From assembly GCA_030272155.1 (NCBI GenBank), contig CP126194.1:1348501-1412500 (forward strand): DNA of 64,000 bases, in the 5' to 3' direction. Positions within the stretch are counted from its first letter, which is position 1. Each line of letters begins with the position of its first letter. The notes under the pieces are model-generated. The model was not told the DNA's origin and searched no databases. It was given only the letters and a program-made list of their open reading frames with translations. This DNA is from Tetradesmus obliquus. Lineage: Eukaryota > Chlorophyta > Chlorophyceae > Sphaeropleales > Scenedesmaceae. The translations under genes and the position numbers were made by a program. Positions 22,124-33,615 of this stretch are shown one piece after another.

Positions 22124-25100
22124 TCACCCGCTCAGCCCCTCAAACCTAGTCACTGTTGCTTCATACCAATCATGGTGCTTTGCGGCGCTGCGCTGCAGCA
22201 GCACTGCCACAGCAACGTGCACAGCTGCCTCCTCCAGCACGTGTTTCACTGCAGCAGTGCAGCCAGCGATGGCATTACACCATGGGCCATCTGGCATGCA
22301 CCCTGCCATGCTCGCATGCAGCTCATCCGCTGCCTCTTGCCGCGAGCGGCTTGCTTCCAGGCAGACGTTCTTCACGTACAGGAAGTACTGCTGCGTGCGC
22401 TCTCGCTCAAAGCGCTGCAGCACCAGCTCCTCGATGGTGCGGGCCATCTGCAATGGCAGAATCAAACCATACAAGCAGAAATGTGGCAGCACATGAGCGC
22501 TTGTAAACCAGCACAAGAGTGCACAAAAGCTATCGCAAAATAATCTGATGCATGCTTGCGCTTCTGGCACGCAGCGACTTTGGCGCTTGACACTAGGCAC
22601 CTGGCTAAGCAGCAAATCGGCTACGCTCCTGCCATTTGCATGCCTTCTGCTCTTGCCTCTGCGCAAACGTCGCTGAAGCGCTCTGCCAGAACTGATGCAA
22701 CTGCGCCAGACCTGCTCCCCCCCGCCACGGGTACTCGCCCTTGAACAGCTTGGTCACTTCAGCCTCTGTCCAAACTGCAGGCAGCAGCTGCACTGCATCA
22801 CTGCCGGGCGCGTCCACCACCTGCCAAGTGTGCAGCATCGCCACCAGCTGCCGCACACGCTTGCGCCTGCTCTGCGCCTGTTTGCGCTGCGAGCGGGTTA
22901 TGCTGCTTGCTGCGCCCTGCTGCTGTCGCTCGTATGCCAACACAGCAAGCGCGGACACATTCTTCTCCACGTGTGCCTGCAAGCTCTTCAGCTGCTCATC
23001 CCGCAGAGCAGCCAGGCCCTGCTTGTACTCAGCGCTGCCAGGCTGCAGTGGCGTGCTGATGTCCAGCTTGGTCATCAGTGCACCCAGCTTCTCCGCAAGC
23101 TTCTGTAGGCGTGGGGCGTCCTGCCCGCGCGCGTGCAGCCAGCGCCCCTCCCTGCCAGGCAGGGCCACAGCCAGAATTGTGGCGTGCTGCTGCATCTGCA
23201 GCAGCCCCCTGCGCTGCTGGTCCACACGCACATAGTCGACCTGCAGAACACAGCACACGACCAGGCGCAAAGCACGGAAACAAGCAGATGGTGTGAGCTT
23301 CAAGTAATTGCAACCCCAAAAAGCCTTGTATGGATTGCGCAACCACAAACACCGACCAGTAACAGCCGATGCTGCTGCAACCCCCCACAAACAGTGCGGC
23401 AGCCGCTGTCACAGCGTTCTCAGATGCATGAACACAGGCTGCAGTGGCAGGACTGTGCTGGACACTGCGCTGCACCACTAAGCTCACCAGCAGCTTCAGC
23501 CGAGCGGCTGCAGCATCAAGGGCGACAGGAGCTGCAACATCAGCAGGTCCGCATGCATCCACTGCAGCAGACATCATCTCAGTCAGGCCCTGCCGCCCCG
23601 CTGCGGCCACCAGGTCTGTGTAGCGGCTGCGGCATTCCTCTGCACGGCGGCAAACAACATAAAGTTGCGCTGCAGTGCACACAGACATAGGCACAGATAG
23701 CAACTACTTGGACATCTACTGTCTGCATTCAGCAATCGCAGGTGGTGCTGGACGCACACATGTCGGACAAACAGCTCAGGCCCCAGCTGCAACACAACAC
23801 CCGCATCTTGGCGATGTTATTTGGAAGCCTTGCTGCCACTTACCCAGCTTGCGCACAAGGCTCCTGTGCTGCTCCACCATGAACGGCACAAACTCTGCAA
23901 GCCGTGCAGCTGCAACGAAGCGCAAGAAGTCGTCGATGCAGTCCAAGTAGTTGGGCTTAGCCATGTACCTCGTGACGGAGGTGAGAGGCTTCAGCTGAGC
24001 CCACAGCTGCTCGCAGGTCTCGCCAACCCTGCGGCCAGCACCTGCGCAAGCAGCAAGTTGGCGCGCAGAGCCATCGTCAGTCATGATGCCTCAAGCTACG
24101 CTTACACTCGAGGTTTGAATACACGGCCAACAAGCGCTGTCATCTGCAAATTGCACAGCAGTGCTGCGCACCGTGCAGCCATGCAGACTGTGCGTGTGTT
24201 GTTTTTGTCAATGCCAAACTGTACGCTAGCCACCTGCTGTAACTGCACCAAGATGTGCACGCAAGAACCCTGCGCAAACACAACATACCTGGTAGGTACA
24301 AGCCGGAGTTGCGCAGACAGCACGTCGCTCCGTGCCCCTTGGCATGCCACCACGGCAAGCGGACGTGAGCTGGCTCAGCCGCTGGTTGTGGCTTCAGCAG
24401 CTGACGGTGGCGGTAGTAGCTGCAGCCGGTGTCCAGGTACATTATGTGCACGTGCGCGTCCACCAGCAGCTCCTCCAGCGCCAAGTCATAGTAAGGAAGC
24501 GCTCCGGTGCCGGCATTGCCAGGAACATGCCCAGCAGCGGGAAACCATGGCTGCACACGCCGCCAGCCAGGCCGCACTCGTCGCTGATGCCACTGTGCAG
24601 CGACGTCTCCCTTGCACAGCTCAGCTGCGGATGGCACTTGCCCGCCACCTCGATGCTGACCTCATCAGCGCCAAGCTCGGCAAGCTTGGTCTGCTTCACG
24701 TGCAGCTGGCTGTTGCCCTTCATGTCCCACAGCCTGGTGTGTGCCCTGCCTAAGAAGCGGCCTAGCACTGCAAAAGCCTCGCTGTAGCCGCCACTCCTGC
24801 TGGCGGAGGCGTACCGATTGGACTTGACATTGGCATCAAAATCCACAGCTATGATGGCCGGCTTGCTACTGATGCTGAAGATGGACAGGATGTCGCGCGC
24901 ATCAGCTAGCAGTGTGAACAGCAGAAGGCGAGCAACACGGCTGGGTGTTAGTCACTGAGGCCTGCTCCAAGGATGTTGCCAGGGAGTTTGCATGGTGCAT
25001 GTAAGCAATCTGGTCACAAAGTGGGACGTGTTGCATGCGCTAAGCCAAGTACACAACATGCAGCGTGCAGAGCGCCCATGCCAGCATGTACACAATGCAT

Positions 25101-26555
25101 CTTGCGGCAATGTCGCAAGTGCTACACCAACAGCTGCAACATAAACACAGGGCCAGGCAGCCACAGCATGCTTGAGCCCGGCTGCCAGCTCACCTGCTAG
25201 CAGGCCCCTCTCCAGTGCGCTGCGCTGTAGCGTACCCGCAGCAGCAGCACCTGCACCACACAACAGCATACATACATGGACTGCAGCACAAGCGACATGG
25301 CAGCAGAAGCGCAGCTGACCTGCAATGGCTGCAGCTGTGTGGCATGCGCTGCTGGCTAAGAGGTGATACATGCCAACCCAATAGGCAGATTCGCTTAGCC
25401 GCTCTCACCTGGGTCAAACAGATGCTCTGCAGAGTGGCGAGGTGGCGCCACCGCTGCTGCTGCCTCTGCGGCACCTGCACATGAGCAAGATCGCGTCACA
25501 CGCTGCCTGCCGGTCACAGCGCTGCAGTGAGGCTGAAGCGCTAGTGGAACACATCATACCTGCCGACTCAGGCGTGCCAGCGCATGCTGGGCATAGCCCC
25601 GCAGGGCCAAAGAAGCTCAGCTCGGCGCCGACCAGCGCGTGGGGGTCATGAGCATACTCTGCTGCACGGCTGTACTCCAGCCACGCCGCCTGTATATCTC
25701 TGCAAGCAAGCACCATCCTGTCAAGGCGGCAGCCCACACAGCGCACAGCATCGCTAGCGTGCAAGCGCTGCATTAGCGATGCTCACCGTTGGTCAATGGT
25801 TGAAACTGCGCCTCGGCCAGTTGGGCATGCTGCTGACGCTGCTGCTGCTGCGGTGGCACCATCTATGACCACAGCAACAGCATTGCAGTCACCTGCAAAT
25901 GTGCCGTGCTGAGGCCACCCGGAAGCACCAGGTGCCTGTAGAACTCCAGGAGCTGCTTGTCAAACCAGGTGTTGGGCACAACAGGACTGCTCCCCCAGCA
26001 GCCAGCTGCGGCAGGGCTGAGCTCCCATGTGGTGCCACATGCGTCGCACGTGACAGTTGGCACTGACAGCCAGAAGCTGGCGCCCAGCATGTGGCAGGCA
26101 ACTGACCTGCTGCTGCCAGCTGTTATGCAGGTGTCACCGCCGTGCACTCTGATCACACCGCTGCCGCAGCACCAGTGACGTGAGAGCGCTACCACCATGC
26201 GCTCGTTCATCAGCTGCACAAGACTCTCCCGCTGCTTCAGCTGGTCCTCAGACTGCTGGCATGCCTCGTACTGCTGCAGGCTGTTGATGTTGGCAGGCCT
26301 GCGTGCATCCCAATTGAGCCGCTGCTGCTGCACACGCCGCTGGTGCTCACTGTCGCCATGACACACGTCCAGTTCTGCCCAGGTGTCTTCGTTTTACTCC
26401 ACACCATCGTCACTTGTATGTACCCGCTGCCTAGGCCTGCCTCTGAAAGCGTTTGGTGGCAGTTGGTTGGTCCTCTTACTGCTGTCCCTGTGCTGCTTTA
26501 GGTTTGCTTCGACAAAGTTGAGCCTCTGCTGCGACGCAGTCACGAACGAAGACAT
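22124..26555 (-). pseudogene. KDZ-family transposase, degraded copy
   Basis: Exon-like blocks in order: 26555-25895, about 25850-25798, 25698-25560, 24913-24296, 24042-23846, 23653-23350, 23240-22640 and 22455-22124. KDZ hallmarks are a Cys cluster (CDACGTTWEL; LCPACAG), the DGN-like block AIIAVDFDANVKSNRY, then HGFPLLGMFLAMPAPERF, YYDLALEELL, YLDTGCSYYRH, PWWHAKGHGATCCLRNSGLYLP, GETCEQLWAQLKPLTSVTRYM, and a helical C-terminus containing TQQYFLYVKNVCLEASRSRQ. Damage: an in-frame TAA at 26396-26394 after 53 codons from the ATG at 26555, and a one-base frameshift near 24495 between PAPERF and YYDLAL with no room for an intron. It is therefore probably inactive, unless these are assembly errors. 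Exon boundaries are approximate. Confidence 0.8.
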
Positions 26556-27054
26556 GTTTTTGCATCATAGGTACATCAATCGACAGGAGAACGTGCTGCG
26601 AGAGGATGGATGAGGATGCAAGCTCAGGCACCAAGCACTGCTGCGAACAAGCCACTCGTTCAAGACTTATCGGCAAACCTCTTGTTCATGTCAAGTTACT
26701 GCCAGCACCAGGCATTAACTGCAGATGCAGTAGCACCAGTGAGCACTGGTTGTTACAACAGCTACAAGGGTGTCACTAACGTGAGCTGACAGAATGTATC
26801 CGAGATAACCCATATGACGCTGATGTCTATGCATAAACACACGTTTTTAACTTGTTGCATAATGCCACAGTGATGCTGTGCCACCCCGCACATAGTTTTT
26901 GGCACTGCAGCTGCCACAGCTGGCTGGCACTGGTGCCATGGCTGGCCATAGGGCCCCAGGTAAGCACCACCTGCAGCGGAGCTTTTCAAACAAAGGATGC
27001 TGCTTTGTATATGTAATTAATCTTTGGCAAGCGCTTCCATGGTAGGCTGGTAGG
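26556..27054. other. Right subterminal region of the transposon
   Basis: Lies upstream of the transposase start. No coding sequence recognised. It presumably holds the transposase promoter. Confidence 0.45.
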
Positions 27055-27125
27055 TCATACCAGCTTTGGTTAGGAGTTCCTACCCCATGTTGGTAGCCCT
27101 TATCATGTGACTTAGCTGTTGCCAG
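27055..27125 (-). repeat. Right terminal inverted repeat and target duplication
   Basis: 27055-27118 is the inverted partner of 14820-14883. It is followed at once by TTGCCAG (27119-27125), identical to the bases flanking the left end. Confidence 0.85.
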
Positions 27126-28308
27126 AGAATCATGGATGCACTCAGCGGTACAAATCCTGCAAATGCGAAACCGCCTTTTCCAGCGACAGCAGTACAATAT
27201 GATGAACATGCAGAGCAGTACTAAGCTCTGCTTGTAACAGCAATGGCATACGTGACATATTTATTGCAGTGTAAATGCAGCACCCTGGCGGTTCGGACTA
27301 GGCTTTCAGCCAGTGCGTGACCAGCTGTGCAGAAACCTCGACTATATGGCTGGCATAGGCAGAAGGCTAGCCCACTGCTTCAGCCTGTGCCCTGCTGCAC
27401 ACCGGCAGACCAAGTTATGTGGTGCTGACATTTGTTTGCACAAACTGAATAGACAATCTCCAAGGTAAAAGACTTCAACAGCCGATTGCAGAACCACATG
27501 CACCCAAGAAAGGTATGCAAGCAAGCTGCACAGCCCTCTGCAGAATGCAAAGGTACGTGCGCAGCGCAAGCACACACACAAAAAACAATCCAACCTGTTC
27601 ACAGCCCAAACTCATTGCAGAACATGCCGTCACCCTGTTGAGGGTGTGCTGTGGCGTCAAGAGCCTCTGAGGCCCCATGAGGCCCCGTGACTGACCAACC
27701 GCCCGCTGCTGCCACCTGCACTGGAACGATGAACTTCAGCTGTCATTAAATAGCAGCTTGAAACAGCTGCTTGCACATAAGTGCCTGCCAGGCGCATTCT
27801 AGAACATGTCAACACCCAGAACCAAGTCATGAGCTGTATGCCTGTCAGCAGCCATATGCCCCCATATGCAGCTACCCACCATGCATGATGCAGATGAAGT
27901 GTCATGTAATCTCCTCATTTTTCTGGATGCAGTTCACAGTGCAACTCCGTGAGTTTCTTATTGGTGTCGCACTTTCATCAAAGTCCATACAATGCTCTTG
28001 GCTGATGCAATATTGTGCAGACACTGCACAGCGAACCAACGTAAATCAACTCGTAGCCCCCCGCCCAACCCCTCACACCTGGCACCCACCCAGACATGCG
28101 CTTCAGCGATGGTACAATAGAAGCTGCAGAGCGACTGCAGACGGTTGCACCAAGGCGGCTCCCGCAGCAGCGGAGCATTGTCCACGTCCCTGCTGCTGCT
28201 GCCCTCTCAGCAGCTGTGCACACCCTTGTAACCACTGCTGCTGCTGCTTCCGCCTCAGCAGCCAGGCACACCCACATTACTGCTGCTGCTGCTGCTGCTG
28301 CTGCTGTT
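27126..28308. other. Spacer between transposon and septin A
   Basis: 3' flank of the septin gene. A (CTG)n run of about ten units lies at 28279-28308, ending just outside the septin stop codon. No gene recognised. Confidence 0.5.
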
Positions 28309-30676
28309 TCAACAGCTGGCCACGCCCGCGCCGCTGCTGGTGACGCTGCGCCCGCCGTGCTTCCTGCGCAGCGTCTCCACAATCTCTGCCTTCTCCGCCT
28401 CCACTTCCGCCAGGCGCTCCGCCAGCATGCGGTTCTCCTCTGTCAGGATGGTCATTGCTGATTTGGCGCTGCTCAGCGCGGTGCGCGCCTTGACGCTGTT
28501 GTCGTACTCCAGGTACGGCACGCCCACCTGCAGGGCCAGCAGCAGCAGGATGGTTGCAGGCCAGCAGATGAGAGTGATTTGGCGTGCAGTGCATGCCAGG
28601 TGTGAAGTTGACATCAGCAGGGCCAACAGCAGGATGTTGCATGATGTCACGGGATGTTGTGAGATGTTGCAGGCCAGAGGATGAGTCAGCGGGCAGTGCG
28701 TGGCAGGCGCAAGGGTGCCACGGCGTTATGCATGATCGCAGAAAAAGGCAGTGTTGCAGCCAGATTTTCGGCACGCAGGCGAACTACAGCTATACCTTGC
28801 GTTCATTTACGGGCCGCTTGTCATGCTCCTGTGCCGACATTATGCTGCGGCTGCTGTGGCAGCTGCTTCAGGTTACTGCCTGCATTGTCAGCTCACCTGG
28901 CACGCATCCTGCAGGATGAGCTGCAGCTGTCTGTCGTTCTCCTCATACAGCCCACAGAATGCCACGTAGCGGCTGTAGCTCTCATCGAGCATCGCATACA
29001 AGCTGTCCACCCTGTCTCCCAGCAGCAGCCGCTTGAGCACGATCAAGTCACTGTGGCCGCGGTTTAGAGGGTACACTGCGCCCCACTTGTAGTGCCGCAC
29101 CGGCTGCACTGGCTTCTCCAGCCCCTCCAGTCCCATGCTTTGCAGGAAAGCCGGGTCGTCGCAGGGCTCGACATCGCAGCTGCAGGAAACTGCCAGCGGC
29201 AGGCTGCGCATAGCCAAGCCCTCAATGATGGCCTGCGAGAACTGGAAGGTGGATACATCGAGCTGCGGCATGTTGCGGCCGCTTGTGTACTTGTTTGGGG
29301 ACTGCAGCATGCCCTGCACCTCGTTGCGGTAGGTTGCCAGCTCGCGGTCGGTCATGCAGTCGGCTTTTGCGATGACCGGGATGATCGGCACCAGCTGGCT
29401 GACTGCTGCCATGAGCACCAGGTCGATCTTCTTGGTGCGGTGCGGCGGCAGGAAGTACAGGCAGGCCGTGATGGAGTGCGGCAGCTGGCCACACATAGTG
29501 GTGGGATCAAAGTTGCAGCCGCCGTCGAGCTTCTCGTAGTCCTTTATGCGCTGCTCCAGCAGGAAGGATGCAACGGCACGCAAGTAGCGCGTGAGGTTCA
29601 CGTCGTCGCCCCAGCCGGGCATGTCCTGTGACATGACATGTTATTGTGGCGGCGGCGGCAGGTGGTGGCGGGAGGGTCAGGAGCAGCAGCAGCTACGCAG
29701 CAGCAGGGTGGTAGTAAACCGTTAGCTGCAGGTAGCGCATGAGGTTCACGTCTTCGCCCCAGCCGGGCATATCCTGCAAGCACATACAGGCAGACATTGG
29801 CAACACAATTGACTATGCAGATCATGCTGCTAATCCCAACTTGCTCGCCACCTGGCACCAGACCAGAGAGCTTCCGGCGTCTGCCACAGCCGTTGCAGCA
29901 TTGGCTGCTGCCTGTGGCTACTGCTATTCACAGCTTGCCTGGCACCCTCGTCCTGACACCTACCCACTGCTATGACTGCTGCAGCATTTGTTGCCGCTGC
30001 AGTCACCTGCACTAATGCGGCTGCTGCCACTGCTGCTGCTGCTGCTGCTGCCGCAGCCATGCTGCTGCCGCGGCCATGCTGGTTGCCCCTTCCTGCCCAC
30101 CTGAATGGAGATTATCACCCTGCGGCTGCACTCCGGCACCATCATTGGCTCCAGCACTGTGCACAGGCTCTCCGAATCACCCTGGAACTGGCTGAGAGTA
30201 GTGGTGTTGCTGTCTTGGATGCGGGCAGGGGTGCTGACTGCATAGCTGCTGATCAGGTTGTTGATGAAGGTCGTCTTCCCCAGACCGCTCTCGCCTGCAC
30301 GTCGCATACAAATGCGTGTTTACCGTATCAAGTTGCTTGTTGCAGCTGCTGATTCAGCGTGCTGCTCAGCGCATCATTTGGCGCCATCAGCGATGGGAGT
30401 CCTTCGACGCCATCAGCAACTCTTCCGCAACAAAGTCGATGTGAAACCAGAAGATTCTGTAATACTGTGCTATTATCCAAAGAGAGATGAACGTCTGGCG
30501 CAGGTGAAACCGTGCGTACCGAGCACCATGTAGTTGACATAAGTGTCCAGCCAGCGGCTCTGAACGCGTGGCTTGGCCTGCCATGCTGCTAGTGCATCGT
30601 CGTTAGCAAGTTGGTACGCTGCCTGGGGCACTGGTGGCCTTTGGCTGCCGTCGCGAGGACTTGCGCCCTGTGCCAT
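28309..30676 (-). CDS. Septin A (GTP-binding cytoskeletal protein)
   Basis: Septins form filaments at membranes and bases of cilia. Four exons close in phase: 30676-30520, 30294-30101, 29625-28897, 28527-28309, 432 residues. G1 P-loop GESGLGKTTF, G3 DMPGWGDD (DxxG), G4 PVIAKAD (canonical AKAD), then the septin-unique element including YPLNRGHSDLIVLKRLLLGD. The C-terminus (ILTEENRMLAERLAEVEAEK) is a short coiled coil. The switch-side segment TTTLSQFQGD is Thr-rich. The start is chosen at the ATG at 30676 (MAQGASPRDGSQRPP), whose exon joins in phase to the P-loop exon. Same exon structure and conserved intron remnants as the septin at 33616-37121 show a tandem duplication. Confidence 0.93.
29722..29778 (-). 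repeat. Partial duplicate of the start of a septin A exon
   Basis: About 50 bp matching the acceptor and start of the exon at 29625 (bases coding QDMPGWG-D-VNLxRYL) lies some 140 bp upstream in the intron, in the same orientation. It reads QDMPGWGEDVNLMRYLQ and then decays. It is an exon-start junction duplication like those in CAND1. Confidence 0.8.
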
Positions 30677-31145
30677 TTGAGCAGGTTGTTCTGTATTAAA
30701 TTACGCTCTGGTTGAATTTAACAAAGAAGTTTTCAAAACTGTGTGCGTTGAAGCCACGGGCTTTACAAAGAGCGGCATGTCTTGCGCAGCGCGTGAACCC
30801 GGCGCCGCTGCTAGGCAGCCGCTGAGCGATGGTGCTGAAGGGAAACTGTTGTAGAATACCATGAAAATAAAGTAAAAGGATAAACTCACATGCTTGACAG
30901 CATACGGGACACCTCCTGGGGGACAAATACATTGCACGACTCACCTGAGTGGCCAGTCACGGTGCCCTCTGCACTTGGAAAAATCGCTTGTGCCAGCACT
31001 GCATTTGGGGTATGAGCAGCCTTGATGCTCCTGTGTTGTGTTGGCTGCCATCGTACAACGGTGGCACAATGCACAGCCGCTTCCTTTACGGAGCAACCCT
31101 CCCTAGGGACAGGCCTGTTGCCTGCCAGGGGGTGCAGCTTGCACA

Positions 31146-31171
31146 ACTCAATTCAATTCAATTCAATTCAA
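31146..31171 (+). repeat. (TCAAT)5 microsatellite
   Basis: Five consecutive pentamers upstream of septin A. Confidence 0.9.
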
Positions 31172-33314
31172 GTTTTCTCAAACACGTGACATATTTCCTG
31201 GATCGCTCTGTTGTGGTGTTAACACTGAGCTGCAGCATCGGTTAGCAGCACATGCCAGCCAATGTATATGCCACATGCAGTGCACGGCAGGAACATGCCA
31301 GCTTGGGAGCTGCTCAGTAGCATGCACGGCTGCAGCGCTGCTAGCATTATGTACTGAGCATATGCATGCTGCAGACGCAGCAGCATGGCACAAGCAGAGC
31401 CGCAAGTGCACGGAGTGTCTTATTGAACATGTTACATAACCTCTTATTCCCAAAGGACCAGTCCAACCAAGCATCACTGTCCACCCTTGCATCCATCATC
31501 ACCTGACAGCCACATGTACACATGTCACAAGCAGGTGGTTCAAGCCTGCAAGCGCACCTGGTTAGGAATTGCTATCTACAAACCAGCTTAGTACAGATGA
31601 GGTCCCTGGCATGCAGCTGGCAGCCGTACATCAGCAATGCACTTTTTGAGTTGCATCTGCTGGCAGGCAGGCACACAGCAGGACACCAGGCAGCATGGCA
31701 TACTGTACAACACTGTTGCCAACGCTGCACAAACCATAGACCTTTGTCATGATGAAAGCAGCCTGCTTCGTTCACCGTCAAAGCACAGCCATCCTCTTTC
31801 GATCAGCTTTGACATCATCATTGTCATCATCACGATCAACATCACCTGTCTTCCATTCAAAGCAGCAGCAGGGTTGCTGCTTGATCACAGGAAGCTGCTT
31901 CCTCAGCACCTTATGCCTGCACCACACACACTAAATAGCCATATACGCCACAAGCATCAACAGCAAAGATAGAAGTGGCCAGATTCTTAAGTAGACACCA
32001 AATATGCACATCACATCACAGTTGCAGTGCTCTGCAGCCGGCAGCTGGGACCCTTTTCAGGGAGCACCTGCCAGCAGCTTCCGCCCAGGGCTGCAACATC
32101 ACATGCACAGCACTCCCTTGACCCTAAACTCATTTTGCTGCTAAACCTGAGCACCGCAGCATGCTGCCAGCTGCCATGTTAGGTCCCACACATTTCAGGC
32201 AATCAGGCCTGTGTGTCACACACCACACCACTGCCCACCGCAGCTGCAAGCGCACTGTGCGTGCTGCAGAGATTGTCGGCTGCTGTCGCACCGCAAGCAG
32301 CGCAGTACAGCTGCCCTTTAAACATGTCATGTTCAAGCTGGTGGTGATTGATTCACATGTGGATGCATGCTGGCAGCTAAGTGCCATGGTGTATGCTGTG
32401 GACGCTGGCATATGTACAGCAGCGCCGCAACAAGCCGACCATGTGGCAACCCTGTCCATCTGTACAGCTTTACGTAGGTATACATAAATGCGTGCAGCCT
32501 GCATGTAGCAGAGCCGCGGTAACAATGTTCTGAGAGCAAATCAAGTGCATGCGGGTGAAGAAGGCACATCTGCTGCTGCAACAGCCTGTGATCAGGCCTA
32601 CCAACCAGAGTCACGCAGGTCTCCTACATTCATCCACCATCCTGCAACAAGCACGCACATGCTGCCAAGCCATGTTTTCACAAGCGCTTATGTTGCAACA
32701 ACAAATAAGAAGTTCTCAAGTTTTTCAGCCAACCCACCAACCCCTACCCCCATGTGACCGCACACGCAGCCAAGCAGACAGCTGATTGGCTGTGAACGGC
32801 CACAAAACATTGTGAACTGCATCAGGAACGTCCCAAGCTTTGCAAGTGCATGTGGTGAGCAGGCTTCCGCAGCCGCCTCCCATGTGTTTTCACCGTTGTT
32901 GGCCAAGGCGCCAACAATCAGCAGAAGCTTTTGCAGCTGCCAGGACCTGAAGCAGTTGAATCTATACATAGAACAGTGACAGTTCTTGCCCAGCCAACAG
33001 AGACGTCCAGCGCAGTAACTCAGCCCAGCCGTTGTCACAGCAGCAGCACATCACAACAGGCGGCGCGGCGGCGTACGTTGTGTGCACCGTCGCAAACATC
33101 GTGCTTAAGCAGCCTGATGCAATGTCTCTCTTAAGGATAAGTGCAAGCAGCAGCACATGTATGTACAAGGCTGAACACACGCCGCAGGCCCGCACAGGCA
33201 GGCCCTCTGTACAAACACAACACAGCCCCAGCCAATCAAACTATTCACAGGAATAGCTACAGCCATGCAGGCCACATTTCTCCAAGCAATGCATATCCAA
33301 GCTCTGCGCCAGCT

Positions 33315-33412
33315 TCCCTGCAAGCCTCCACCACCAGCACCTTTCCTGCAAGCCTCCGCTGGCATCTTTCCTGCAAGCCTCCGCCAGCACATTCCTGCAA
33401 GCCTGCGCTGCG
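33315..33412 (+). repeat. Minisatellite with CCTGCAAGCCTCC core
   Basis: Four imperfect units of about 22-30 bp, each with CCTGCAAGCCT, about 200 bp beyond the septin B stop codon. Confidence 0.75.
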
Positions 33413-33615
33413 CCGACGCCAGAGCCCTCACCAGGCAACAAACCCTGCAGCAAACCCTCCCGCAGCAAGCCGCTCCTGCCTCCGGCAAGCCGCTCAAAAC
33501 CCTCCGACCTCATTGCGGGCAGAACCTCCCCCGCCGCTGGGCCTTCTTAGGCCCTTAGGCCCTCAGCTCCCAAGCCGTTAGGCTCTAGGCCCTCATGCCG
33601 TTAAACCCTCAGGTC

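Larger units (their letters stand above)
14820..27118. mobile_element. Candidate 12.3-kb KDZ-type DNA transposon
   Basis: Bounded by inverted repeats 14820-14883 and 27055-27118 (64 bp, one mismatch), beginning CAGCTAAGTCACATGATAAG. Both are flanked by the direct repeat TTGCCAG (14813-14819 and 27119-27125). Between them lie a degraded KDZ (Kyakuja-Dileera-Zisupton) transposase on the minus strand (22124-26555) and a Gln-rich gene with a DEK-C-like domain on the plus strand (16124-18790). KDZ elements are known as large DNA transposons in fungi, fish and algae, and some fungal ones carry chromatin genes. The termini and target duplication are seen directly. Assigning both genes to one element is inference. 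An alternative is that the inverted repeats belong to a different element into which one of these genes was nested. Confidence 0.75.
30677..33615. other. Spacer between the two septins
   Basis: No supported gene. Contains five units of a TCAAT microsatellite (31146-31171) and a 25-30-bp minisatellite (33315-33412). Confidence 0.5.
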
